From Leptothermofonsia sp049200465 (GTDB lineage Bacteria > Cyanobacteriota > Cyanobacteriia > Leptolyngbyales > Leptolyngbyaceae), in the NCBI RefSeq assembly GCF_049200465.1, contig NZ_CP120836.1, positions 3,968,001 through 4,032,000 on the forward strand: 64,000 bases of DNA. Direction: 5' to 3'. The notes below the pieces were generated by a model that was not told the DNA's origin, did not search any database, and saw only the letters and a list, made by a program, of their open reading frames with translations. Positions within the stretch are counted from its first letter, which is position 1, and the number at the start of each line of letters is the position of its first letter. This document shows positions 1 to 7,945 of the stretch, piece by piece. Position numbers and translations under genes: made by a program.

Positions 1-1228
1 AGACTTCAACTTCTTGAAATTGAGCATAGGCGAGGCGCAGATCACCCGCAACTGCCTGGTAAGCCGGGAGTTGGGTTTTGCCGCCCACCCGTGAAACCGA
101 CTTCCCCACATCAACTGCTGGGAAAAGACTCTTCTGAAATAGGTCGGGTGAGAGATAGATTTGACCATCGGTGATGGAGATTAAATTAGTGGGAATGTAG
201 GCGGACAGATTCTGGGCTTGGGTTTCGATAATGGGCAGTGCCGTCAGCGACCCGCCGCCTAATTCAGGACGCAGGTGCGTGGCGCGTTCCAATAGGCGCG
301 AGTGGAGGTAGAAAATATCGCCGGGATAGGCTTCACGACCGGGCGGGCGACGCAGCAGTAGCGAGAGTTCGCGATAGGTACGGGCATGATGCGTGAGGTC
401 ATCGTAAACAATCAACACATCGCGCCCCTGCGCCATGAAATACTCGGCCATCGTGGTCGCGCCATAGGGGGTGATGTATTGCAGCCCTAGGGGATCTTGG
501 CCAGCCGCAACGACCACAATGGTGTAGGCCATTGCGCCCTGTTCTCGCAGCGTCGCAATGACTTTGGCGATCGCCGCCGATCGTTGCCCGATCGCACAAT
601 AAATGCAGATCACATCCTGGTCTTTCTGGTTAAGGATGGTATCAATGGCGATCGTGGTTTTCCCGGTTTGGCGATCGCCGATAATCAGTTCCCGCTGTCC
701 CCGCCCAATGGGAATCAGGGCGTCCACCACCTTGAGTCCTGTTTGCAGCGGTACTGTGACGGGTGCGCGATCGAGAATTGCTGGGGCTTCCCGCTCTACC
801 GGACGGCGCTCGGCGATATCGAGGGCACCCCGACCATCCAGCGGTTGTCCCAGTACGGTGACGACGCGCCCCAGTAGGGCTTCTCCTACGGGAACATCCA
901 TCACTCGTCCAGTGCGGTAGACGTCATCGCCCGCTTGCAGGTATTGACTGTCTCCCAGCAGAATGACACCGACTTCTTCTGGGTCAAGGTTAAAGGCAAT
1001 GCCTAACAGGGGTGAGCTACCAGAAACAATGCCTGCTCTCGGAAAGCACACTAGTTCATCTGCTTGCACTCCAGGTAACCCTGTGACGCGGGCAATGCCC
1101 GGTCTGACCGACTGAACCACGCCTGTCTCACGAATGGTCAGGCTTGCCGACTGGTGACTAAGAACTTGAGCAATTAGGTCACAGGCATCAGCGCAAGCAG
1201 CCTGCACCTGCTGAGAAATGCGGTTCAT
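1..1228 (-). CDS. atpA: Na+-type F-ATPase alpha subunit, 3' part outside window
   Basis: Catalytic-core alpha subunit of an alternative (N-type) F1Fo ATPase. About 409 N-terminal residues are present and the frame stays open to the left edge, so roughly the last fifth is missing. The translation contains the Walker A motif GDRQTGKT and the alpha-typical stretches PVGEALLGRVV and LIPIGRGQRELIIGDR. The start is the ATG at 1228 (MNRISQQVQAAC), which lies inside the 3' end of atpF (41 nt overlap). It is the eighth gene of an operon that begins with atpD at 5505; atpG would be expected to follow beyond the edge. The order with atpD first and no separate delta gene is the N-ATPase arrangement, not that of the housekeeping cyanobacterial ATP synthase. 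Identity is secure; the rest of the gene cannot be judged. Confidence 0.93.
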   Translation of the reverse strand, partial: MNRISQQVQAACADACDLIAQVLSHQSASLTIRETGVVQSVRPGIARVTGLPGVQADELVCFPRAGIVSGSSPLLGIAFNLDPEEVGVILLGDSQYLQAGDDVYRTGRVMDVPVGEALLGRVVTVLGQPLDGRGALDIAERRPVEREAPAILDRAPVTVPLQTGLKVVDALIPIGRGQRELIIGDRQTGKTTIAIDTILNQKDQDVICIYCAIGQRSAAIAKVIATLREQGAMAYTIVVVAAGQDPLGLQYITPYGATTMAEYFMAQGRDVLIVYDDLTHHARTYRELSLLLRRPPGREAYPGDIFYLHSRLLERATHLRPELGGGSLTALPIIETQAQNLSAYIPTNLISITDGQIYLSPDLFQKSLFPAVDVGKSVSRVGGKTQLPAYQAVAGDLRLAYAQFQEVEV

Positions 1229-1997
1229 GGTGCGATGTTTCTTCTTGTGTTAAGGCATTGGCTAGCCGTTGTTCTAGGGTTTGCAAGTAGGTGTCGAAAC
1301 TCCAAACAATTTCCTGACCAGCGAGTTTGATCTCAATGCCGCAGAACAGGTCAGCAGTTGTAACAAATTCAAGCGGTTGAGCGATCGCGAACTGAGTCCG
1401 CAGGGTGTCTGTTACCTGTTGACGACGGTTGGGAGGAAGGGCGAAACTGCTGCGGATTAGGATGGGTTGTGTCGTTTGTGAGAGTGCTTGGGCGATCGCC
1501 TGGTGTTGCAGTGTATCTAACTGACGGATGCGATCGCAAAAGACTTGCACCAATTGCGCCTCTAAATCTGCATTGGCCAGATCTTTCAATGCTTGACGCG
1601 CGATCGCGGTGACTTGGTGAATCACTTGTTGGCGCAGGCGGTGCAGAAAGGCATTCTGTTCCTGCTGGAGTTCCGCCTGCCAGGTTGCCCGTTGGGCGGC
1701 GATCGCTTGCCGCACTTGTGCCAACAACCGTTGCCGTTCCTGGTCTGCTGCGAGACGTGCCTCTGCTAGCCAAGTTGCCTGTTGCTGGTGCAGTTCCTGT
1801 TGCTGGTGCTGATAGATCGTCAAGGCTTGTTGGGCCTCTGCTTGCAAGCGTTCTGCTTCTTGCCACCGCTCCTCAATCAGCGTTTGACGTTTCTGCATCA
1901 CCTTGAGAATCGGTCGATAGAGAAACCACCGTAGCAAAGCAACGAGAATGAAAAAATTCAGTACCTGGGCAAAGACAGTAAACCAGTTAATTAACAC
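1188..1997 (-). CDS. atpF: Na+-type F-ATPase subunit b, long form
   Basis: Peripheral-stalk subunit b of the N-type ATPase, about 269 residues. One N-terminal membrane helix (INWFTVFAQVLNFFILVALL) is followed by the conserved FLYRPIL and a long Gln/Glu/Ala-rich coiled coil. It is clearly longer than a usual b subunit (about 160 aa). In N-ATPase operons delta is absent and the extended C-terminus of b is thought to replace it; no delta gene is seen here either. I chose the GTG at 1997 because it gives the family's short N-terminus and sits 14 nt after atpE. The frame stays open upstream to 2189, but that part is atpE read in another frame. It overlaps the atpA start by 41 nt, implying translational coupling. 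Confidence 0.88.
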   Translation of the reverse strand: MLINWFTVFAQVLNFFILVALLRWFLYRPILKVMQKRQTLIEERWQEAERLQAEAQQALTIYQHQQQELHQQQATWLAEARLAADQERQRLLAQVRQAIAAQRATWQAELQQEQNAFLHRLRQQVIHQVTAIARQALKDLANADLEAQLVQVFCDRIRQLDTLQHQAIAQALSQTTQPILIRSSFALPPNRRQQVTDTLRTQFAIAQPLEFVTTADLFCGIEIKLAGQEIVWSFDTYLQTLEQRLANALTQEETSHHEPHFSAGAGCLR

Positions 1998-2011
1998 GTT
2001 AGTTTCCCAAA

Positions 2012-2281
2012 TTAATTTCCCAAAAAATGATTCCAGAATGGATTCACAAACAGCAAAATCATGGACACAACTAGACAGTAAATTGCAGTCGATTCCACCA
2101 TGGCTAACCCGACAAATAAAGTGCGGGTAATGACATTCGCTTTGTCCGGTTGCTGGGCGATCGCCCCCAGTGCCCGCGCCACCGCCCAACCTTCGCCAAA
2201 GGCTGGCCCAATCGAACCAATGGCGATCGTGAGACCGGCAGTCACCATAGACACCGCGCCAATCATGGCTAAATCACTCAT
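2012..2281 (-). CDS. atpE: Na+-type F-ATPase c subunit (rotor ring)
   Basis: Ring subunit c, 89 residues, two membrane helices. Helix 1 has GPAFGEGW with Glu30 where Na+-coupled rotors have Gln or Glu. Helix 2 has MVESTAIY, giving Glu63-Ser64-Thr65 and Tyr68. This matches the Na+-binding signature known from Ilyobacter-type c rings (Q/E32, E65, S66, T67), so Na+ coupling is predicted. A strong AGGAGA site precedes the ATG at 2281, which overlaps the end of atpB by 8 nt. The high demand for c (a ring of many copies) fits the good ribosome binding site. The ion specificity is an inference from ligands and has not been tested here. Confidence 0.93.
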   Translation of the reverse strand: MSDLAMIGAVSMVTAGLTIAIGSIGPAFGEGWAVARALGAIAQQPDKANVITRTLFVGLAMVESTAIYCLVVSMILLFVNPFWNHFLGN

Positions 2282-2981
2282 CTCGATTCTCCTGTGTAGA
2301 AATATGATGATTATGTTGTTGGACACTACTGGCAGAGGCGATATACACCAGTGCCAATACTGAAAAAACATAGGCTTGAATCACACCAAAGACTAGCCCC
2401 AGTAATTGCATCGCGATCGGGACAAACAGCGGCACGAGCGAGAGCAAAATAGCTGCCAATAGATTGCCGCTCATAATATTGCCAAAGAGTCGCACGGCTA
2501 ATGCCAAAGTGCGTGAAAACTCCCCAATAATTTGAAAGGGCAGCATGATCGGCGTGGGTTCCAGGTAGCTCTTGAAGTAACGTCCTAACCCCTGCTGGCG
2601 GATGCCAAAAATCGGCACCGCGACAAAGACACAGAGTGCCAAGGCTGCCGTTGTTGAAAGAGACCCAGTAGGGGCATGATAACCCGGAACCACCGTGAGC
2701 AAATTGCAGGTGACAATGAAAAGAAACAGCGTTCCCACAAAAGATAAATAGCGTTCTGGGTCTTGCTGGGTAATGTCTTGAATTTGATTGTAAATTCCAT
2801 CGACCACCATCTCTAACAGGTTTTGCCAAGGAGGGAGGTGAGGCCGAACCGATAGCTGTCGCGTCACCCAGCCCGATATTCCCACCAGTAACCCCATCGT
2901 GAGCCAGGTAAATAACAACGTGGCATTGAGTACGATCGGCTCGCGTGCATAAATCACAATATTGTCAGGACTGACTTCCAC
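2274..2981 (-). CDS. atpB: Na+-type F-ATPase subunit a
   Basis: Stator channel subunit a, 235 residues, with five or more hydrophobic segments. The C-terminal half carries the family's EFSRTLALAVRLFGNIMSGN, containing the essential stator arginine (ALAVRLFGN). N-terminal MEVSPDNIVIYAREPIVLNA is typical of N-ATPase a subunits. Translation starts at a GTG (2981) placed just after a GGAGG that overlaps the last codons of atpR, so the two genes are coupled. It ends 8 nt inside atpE. Together with the c ring it forms the ion path across the membrane. Confidence 0.94.
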   Translation of the reverse strand: MEVSPDNIVIYAREPIVLNATLLFTWLTMGLLVGISGWVTRQLSVRPHLPPWQNLLEMVVDGIYNQIQDITQQDPERYLSFVGTLFLFIVTCNLLTVVPGYHAPTGSLSTTAALALCVFVAVPIFGIRQQGLGRYFKSYLEPTPIMLPFQIIGEFSRTLALAVRLFGNIMSGNLLAAILLSLVPLFVPIAMQLLGLVFGVIQAYVFSVLALVYIASASSVQQHNHHISTQENRDE

Positions 2982-2982
2982 C

Positions 2983-3294
2983 TCAATCCTCCAAAATCAG
3001 ATCGCTACCGGAGGCGTGGGGCCGCCAGCGAGCAATGAGCAACGTGCGAGCTAATAAAAATCCCAAAAGCGCAATCATTAGTCGTTCCCAGTGTCCGCCG
3101 ATGATGAAATAAAATGCCAGGAGTGCCACAGTCAGTCGTGCTGCTCCGCTGCCAACTATGAGCAATACGGGATGTTGTGTGCGGGGCAAGTGCTGCACTG
3201 TGAACCACAAACAACTGAAATAAAAGATCCCTAAAACAAAGCCGAGGGGGAATACGAATAAATCAGGCAGTAGTGTGCGGATCAAAAGATTCAT
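2983..3294 (-). CDS. atpR: N-ATPase accessory membrane subunit AtpR
   Basis: A 103-residue protein with three predicted membrane helices, placed between the AtpI-like gene and atpB. This is the diagnostic position and size of AtpR, a protein known only from N-type ATPase operons. It carries intramembrane arginines (SGAARLTVAL and FLLARTLLIAR), which have been proposed to interact with the c-ring carboxylates during assembly. A GAGGGAG site precedes the ATG at 3294. The sequence itself is poorly conserved, so the call rests mainly on topology, the arginines and operon position. Confidence 0.85.
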   Translation of the reverse strand: MNLLIRTLLPDLFVFPLGFVLGIFYFSCLWFTVQHLPRTQHPVLLIVGSGAARLTVALLAFYFIIGGHWERLMIALLGFLLARTLLIARWRPHASGSDLILED

Positions 3295-3375
3295 GGTGAT
3301 GCTCCCTCAAAAGATAAGCTAATCAATGGGTTTTTAGTTAATTCCGATATGTATGCAAAATGTTTGGATCCGAGT

Positions 3376-3693
3376 TCATTTTTGCTGTTCCCGTTGAATC
3401 CAGTACCAGGCATTCCAGCAGCCCAGAACCACACCAACAAAGAGCAACATCAGCGTCCAAGAGTACGGGCTAGGGAAGCGTTTATCGATCCAAACTCCGA
3501 GGGCAATTCCCAACAAGGTCGGGATCATCACCGACCAGCCCACCATGCCAAACAAGCCCAACCCCGCCCAAATGCTGCGATCGCCCTCCTGCCGTGCCTG
3601 AATTTTTCGCGTTGATTTTTGGCGCACCTGCTGTTCAAAAGCCGTGGAATCAGCATTAGGGGGTTTCGGGTCTAACGGATCAGGTAATTTCAT
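3376..3693 (-). CDS. atpQ: N-ATPase AtpQ (AtpI-like) protein
   Basis: Small AtpI/AtpQ-type membrane protein, 105 residues. The N-terminal 50 residues are charged and soluble, then two helices follow (LGLFGMVGWSVMIPTLLGIALGVWID and YSWTLMLLFVGVVLGCWNAW). The pattern GxxxGxWID between the helices is characteristic of the AtpI family, whose members assist c-ring assembly or Mg2+ supply. The chosen ATG (3693) follows GGGAGG and lies 1 nt after the atpC stop; a longer reading from upstream would run into atpC. An 81-nt gap separates it from atpR, with nothing recognisable in it. Confidence 0.85.
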   Translation of the reverse strand: MKLPDPLDPKPPNADSTAFEQQVRQKSTRKIQARQEGDRSIWAGLGLFGMVGWSVMIPTLLGIALGVWIDKRFPSPYSWTLMLLFVGVVLGCWNAWYWIQREQQK

Positions 3694-3694
3694 C

Positions 3695-4081
3695 CTAGCC
3701 TCCCAGTTCCATAAACTCGCGCACAAAACTGGCTTCTAGGCGTGCGAGCGTACTGCGTGCCCGTTGTTCCTGTTCATCCAGTTGGCAAAACTGTTGCTGT
3801 ACGGCCTGTTGCAGGGTTTCAAGATCGACCCCACGCACGGCATTTCTCACGGAGACCCAGACCATTGCCCCTTGCTTGACCAGAATGCCTTCATCGATCG
3901 CCAAAAAGATTTCCTCCCCAGTCTCCGACTCGAAGGACAAAATGCCAGGGACTAACGCCGCAATCCAATCTACATGTTGGGGCAAGAGACAAAAGGAACC
4001 ACTGTCGCCCTCAGCAGTCACCTTCGTAACACGCTCATCAATCAACACATTCGTCGGTTGCATGACCTTGAGCTGCATCAT
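3695..4081 (-). CDS. atpC: Na+-type F-ATPase epsilon subunit
   Basis: Central-stalk epsilon subunit, 128 residues. The N-terminal beta-sandwich is recognisable (LKVMQPTNVLIDERVTKVTA, then GSFCLLPQHVDWIAALVPGIL) and is followed by a short helical C-terminal part. The PQHVDWIAAL segment is the N-ATPase variant of the PgHa motif. The ATG overlaps the atpD stop in an ATGA arrangement, and a GGAGG lies upstream within atpD. This beta-then-epsilon order at the front of the operon is typical of N-ATPase clusters. Confidence 0.9.
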   Translation of the reverse strand: MMQLKVMQPTNVLIDERVTKVTAEGDSGSFCLLPQHVDWIAALVPGILSFESETGEEIFLAIDEGILVKQGAMVWVSVRNAVRGVDLETLQQAVQQQFCQLDEQEQRARSTLARLEASFVREFMELGG

Positions 4082-5505
4082 CGGCTTGCCTCCTCGATGT
4101 TGCCAATCATGTAGAGGGCACTTTCGGGATAGTCCGCAAAGTCATCATTCAGAATGCGATCGCACCCCTCCAAGGCGGCCTCTAATCGCACCAATCGTCC
4201 CGGTTTATTCGTAAATTGCTCCGTGGAAAAGAAGGGCTGGGTCAAAAATCGTTCTAGACGACGGGCACGGTAGACAATCTGGCGATCGTGGGCGGAGAGT
4301 TCCGCCATCCCTAGCATTGCGATCATGTCTTTTAACTCCTCGTAGGTCGCCAGAGTTTGTCGGACAGCTAGGGCAATTTCATAATGACGCTGGCCAACGA
4401 TCGCGGGCATTAACATTTTTGAAGTCGATCGCAGGGGATCAACGGCGGGATAAAAGCCTTCGCTAGCCCGTTTGCGGGAGAGCACGATCGAGGCGGAAAG
4501 ATGACCAAAGGTATGTACCGCCGCCGGATCGGTGAAGTCATCCGCCGGGACATACACCGCCTGGACTGACGTAATTGCTCCGGTGGTGGTACTGGTAATG
4601 CGTTCCTGTAATGCCGCCAATTCTGTCGCTAAGGTCGGCTGATACCCCACCCGCGACGGCAATTCCCCCATCAAACCCGATATTTCCTGCCCCGCCTGGA
4701 TGAACCGAAAAATATTGTCAATCAGCAGCAAGACATCCTGGTGTGCGTCATCCCGAAAATATTCCGCCATTGTCAATGCCACATGACCCACACGAAAGCG
4801 AGCACCCGGCGGTTCATTCATCTGCCCAAAGACCATGACGGTATGATCCAGGACGCCAGCCGCCTGCATTTCCCGATAGAGTTCTTCGGCTTCCCGGTTG
4901 CGTTCACCAATGCCGCAGAATAAGCTGATCCCCTGATGCTGATTCACCATGTTGTGGATCATTTCCGTAATCAGCACTGTTTTGCCAACCCCCGCGCCCC
5001 CAAACAGTCCGGCTTTGCCGCCCCGCTCGATCGGAGCTAGCACATCAATCACTTTGATCCCTGTTTCTAAAATTTCCGATTGTGTAGACTGTTGGAGCAA
5101 GGGCACTGCCGGTTGATGAATCGATCGCCATGTAACCTCCGTCAACGGTTCCCGTTTGTCGATGGGGGTGCCAAATACGTTGAACATCCGCCCTAGGAGC
5201 GATCGCCCTACGGGCACCTCTAAGGAATGCCCCAAGTCAATGACGGGCGATCCTCGCGCTAACCCGGAGGTGGGGGTCAGCGCAATCCCCCGCACCACTT
5301 CTGCGTTCACATGGGCGACCACTTCCACAATTACCTTGCCATCCTCCCCTGCATTCAACCGATGGAGATAACCGGGTAATCGCTGCGGGAAAGACGCATC
5401 CACGACACTGCCCCGAACCGATACGACAGTTCCTACATTATTGGGTACGTGATTAGGGACGTTATTGGGTACGTCAGTATTGGATAGGTTGGTTGCAGTG
5501 AGCAT
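4078..5505 (-). CDS. atpD: Na+-type F-ATPase beta subunit
   Basis: Catalytic beta subunit, 475 residues. Walker A is GGAGVGKT; other signatures are GERNREAEELY, LLLIDNIFRF, the catalytic-loop region GYQPTLATELAALQERI and YVPADDFTDPAAVHTF. It heads the operon: AGGAGG lies 9 nt before the ATG at 5505, and a short 54-nt gap separates it from the arsenite-exporter gene upstream on the same strand. The first 25 residues contain a short tandem repeat (VPNNVPNHVPNNV) encoded by repeated 12-nt units; this extension precedes the conserved beta barrel and is not part of the family core. Confidence 0.96.
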   Translation of the reverse strand: MLTATNLSNTDVPNNVPNHVPNNVGTVVSVRGSVVDASFPQRLPGYLHRLNAGEDGKVIVEVVAHVNAEVVRGIALTPTSGLARGSPVIDLGHSLEVPVGRSLLGRMFNVFGTPIDKREPLTEVTWRSIHQPAVPLLQQSTQSEILETGIKVIDVLAPIERGGKAGLFGGAGVGKTVLITEMIHNMVNQHQGISLFCGIGERNREAEELYREMQAAGVLDHTVMVFGQMNEPPGARFRVGHVALTMAEYFRDDAHQDVLLLIDNIFRFIQAGQEISGLMGELPSRVGYQPTLATELAALQERITSTTTGAITSVQAVYVPADDFTDPAAVHTFGHLSASIVLSRKRASEGFYPAVDPLRSTSKMLMPAIVGQRHYEIALAVRQTLATYEELKDMIAMLGMAELSAHDRQIVYRARRLERFLTQPFFSTEQFTNKPGRLVRLEAALEGCDRILNDDFADYPESALYMIGNIEEASR

Positions 5506-5559
5506 GGCTGTAAACCTCCTGAACTGTTGAATTGCGGGTGTTGGAGGTGAGATCTCGGT

Positions 5560-6700
5560 TTAGCCAGGAATCCGGCAGCGGTGATCACGCAGACTGGCCT
5601 TTTCTGGCTCCCGTGGAAACCAAAAAGCGGTGCGTTTACAAATGCCCACTAGCATTAACATCACCGGCACTTCAATCAATACACCCACCACCGTTGCTAA
5701 AGCTGCGCCCGAGTTTAAGCCAAATAATGTGACAGCGGTGGCGATCGCCACTTCAAAATGATTACTGGCTCCAATCATCGCCGCCGGAGCCGCATCTTCA
5801 TAGGACAGCTTAAGTTTCAGCGCTGCAACATAACCAATCCAGAAAATAAAATTGGTTTGAATAAACAACGGCACTGCAATCAGCACAATGTGCAAGGGAT
5901 TATTAACAATCAACTCACCTTTAAAAGCAAACAGCAAGATCAGGGTAATCAGCAACGCTGAGATCGCCACTGGATCAAGGTATTTCAAAAATTGGGTTTC
6001 AAACCAATCCCGTCCCTTATGTTTCAAAATCCAGTAGCGGCTATAGACCCTGCACAACAATGGCAACCCCACGTAGATCAGCACCGACAACACGATCGTG
6101 GCCCAGGGCACTGATAAATTGTTAGCGGACAACAACAGCCGACCCAGAGGCGCGTACAGAAAGAGCATCGTCAACGAATTCACTGCCACCATCACCAGCG
6201 TCAATCCCTGATTACCAAAGGAGAGATACCCCAATCAACACCATTGCTGTACAGGGTGCAATCCCCAGCAGAATAGCTCCGGCAATGTAGGAGTTGATCA
6301 GAGAGATTTCCTGTCCATGAATAAGTTCGGTGCCGTTAATCAGGGGTTTGAATAGCCAGCCCAGAAAAAATTGGGCAATCACTAACATAGTGAAGGGGTT
6401 GATCAGCCAATTGACCGCCAGAGTCAGCAGGACGGGTTTGGGGGTACGGAATGCCCGATCAATCTGAGTAAAATCAATTTTCACCATGATCGGGTACATC
6501 CTGAAAAACAGGCAGATAGCAATCGGGATCGAAACCTGATAGATGCTCATGGCATCCAGGGTCACAGCTACTCCTGGAAACAGCCGTCCCAGAGCAATTC
6601 CTGCCAGAATACACAGGAAGACCCAGAGGGTGAGATAACGCTGAAATACACTTAACTTCTCTATCGGCTGATTCAGGGTCTGAGAATTTGGAACACTCAT
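5560..6700 (-). pseudogene. acr3: ACR3-type arsenite efflux permease, frameshifted
   Basis: Two adjoining reading frames together encode one ACR3-family arsenite/antimonite exporter (about 380 aa, ten membrane helices). The upstream part (6700 to about 6235) begins MSVPNSQTLNQPIEKLSVFQRY and ends after the conserved GIAPCTAMVLIG, with the family's catalytic cysteine. The downstream part resumes with GYLSFGNQGLTLVMVAVNSL and continues to 5560. The break is at plus-strand 6229-6236, next to a CCCC run. Relative to the family motif (AMVxVWGYL) two bases appear to be missing. It is either a decaying gene or a sequence error. No ArsR or ArsC gene is seen next to it; neighbours are Zn and chromate exporters on the same strand. 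Confidence 0.8.
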
Positions 6701-6747
6701 GAATGGTAACTCCCCTTTTTCAAAATCGCGATCGCAGCGATCGCTGT

Positions 6748-7656
6748 CTACACTCTAGAATCTGACTCCAACTGGCAAGGATAAACACCATCATTAATTT
6801 CAATTTGGAGGGTGGTGTGGTCAATTCCAAAATAATGATGCAGTTCATCAGAGACCTGATGGAGAAAGTCATCGCCGGGGTGCCCATCGGGCATGACTAA
6901 GTGAGCTGTGAGAGCGGTTTCAGTCGTACTCATCGCCCAGATGTGCAAATCATGAAGGCAGGCAACGCCCGGTCGTTCGGCTAAAAACAAGTGAACAGCT
7001 CTGGGGTCGATCTTAGCGGGAACCGCATCGAGCGACAGCTTCAGCGAGTCTTTAAGCAGATCCCATGTGCTCATGACCACAACTACAACAATCACTAAAC
7101 TAATGGCAGGATCAAACCAAAACCATCCTGTGGTCAAAATAGCAGCCCCTGCCAAAACCACTCCCAGCGATACTAAAGCATCGGCAGCCATGTGCCAGAA
7201 TGCTGCTCGAATATTTAAGTCATGGGTGCGCCCACCTAGAAACAGCCATGCTGTGATGCTGTTAATCACCACCCCAATCGCCGCTACACCAATCAAAACC
7301 GAGCCAGAAATCTCAGACGGGGTTTGCAGTTGCCGCACCGCTTCCCAGGCGATCGCCCCCATTGCCATCATCAAGAGCAAGGCATTAAGCAACGATGCCA
7401 AAATGGAAGACCGCCGCAGTCCATAGGTGAATGTCTGTGATGGAGGACGCTGACTCAAATAACTTGCCCCCCACGCTAACCCCAGCCCCAGCACATCGCT
7501 TAAATTGTGCCCCGCATCCGCAAGCAACGCCAGAGAGTTGATGATGAGTCCAGTCGCCGCTTCAATTAGCACAAAGCCCACATTTAGCCCAACGCCGATC
7601 TGAAAGGCGCGGGTATCAGTTTGGGGAGTGTGGTGATGGGAGTGGGCATGAACCAT
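6748..7656 (-). CDS. CDF-family zinc/divalent cation exporter
   Basis: Cation diffusion facilitator of the CzcD/ZitB type, 302 residues from the ATG at 7656. The N-terminus is histidine-rich (MVHAHSHHHTPQTDTRAF), six membrane helices follow, and a cytoplasmic C-terminal domain holds HDLHIWAMSTTETALTAHL. The transport-site signatures are HxxxD in helix 2 (GHNLSD) and HxxxD in helix 5 (HMAADA). A two-His, two-Asp site is usual for Zn2+ selective members. It probably exchanges Zn2+ for protons at the plasma membrane. An in-frame TTG at 7680 would add eight residues, but the ATG gives the normal N-terminus. It sits in a run of metal-transport genes on the minus strand. Confidence 0.9.
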   Translation of the reverse strand: MVHAHSHHHTPQTDTRAFQIGVGLNVGFVLIEAATGLIINSLALLADAGHNLSDVLGLGLAWGASYLSQRPPSQTFTYGLRRSSILASLLNALLLMMAMGAIAWEAVRQLQTPSEISGSVLIGVAAIGVVINSITAWLFLGGRTHDLNIRAAFWHMAADALVSLGVVLAGAAILTTGWFWFDPAISLVIVVVVVMSTWDLLKDSLKLSLDAVPAKIDPRAVHLFLAERPGVACLHDLHIWAMSTTETALTAHLVMPDGHPGDDFLHQVSDELHHYFGIDHTTLQIEINDGVYPCQLESDSRV

Positions 7657-7702
7657 GGATCTTACTATCAATGAATACAAGCACTTTAAGCAACTGGTGT
7701 TG

Positions 7703-7817
7703 TATAGCGGTAGTCATTTTGGTTAGGACGGGGTGCAGGATTGGAACCCCTGGCTGGGGGCGAAGCCCCCACTCCCTCTCTAATTCCAATATCCTAGCGC
7801 ACCTGCGTAGAGCTATA
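7703..7817. repeat. 115-bp TATAGC palindromic element, copy A1
   Basis: Imperfect palindrome that begins TATAGCGGTAGTCATTTTGG and ends with CTACGTAGAGCTATA-like sequence (7812-7817 GCTATA). The interior contains GGGGGCGAAGCCCCC and AGAGAGGGAGT on the opposite strand. It is one of the dispersed copies listed below, here in the reverse orientation to most others. It occupies the gap between the CDF exporter and chrA. Confidence 0.85.
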
Positions 7818-7945
7818 AATACTAAATTTTGCAACATGGAGGTTTGGGGGTTTACCCCTTTACCCCGTTCAAAATTCAAAACTTATATTTTGCTGTACTA
7901 GTTCCTTCATACCTAAACGGCGATTTGCCAACACGAAATAAATAC

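Noticed and set aside
3349..3615. Open frame of 88 codons on the plus strand
   Set aside because: It is the complement of atpQ, which is supported by family motifs and operon position.
7703..7817. CRISPR array or phage attachment sites as an explanation for the repeats
   Set aside because: The copies are singly dispersed, palindromic and 80-120 bp long, with no spacer periodicity and no cas or integrase genes.
7671..7901. Frames that span the TATAGC elements (also at 21664-21996, 35500-35800 and 47186-47368)
   Set aside because: The similar translations (RTGCR...GWGRSPHSLSNSN) come from the repeat itself, not from a protein family.
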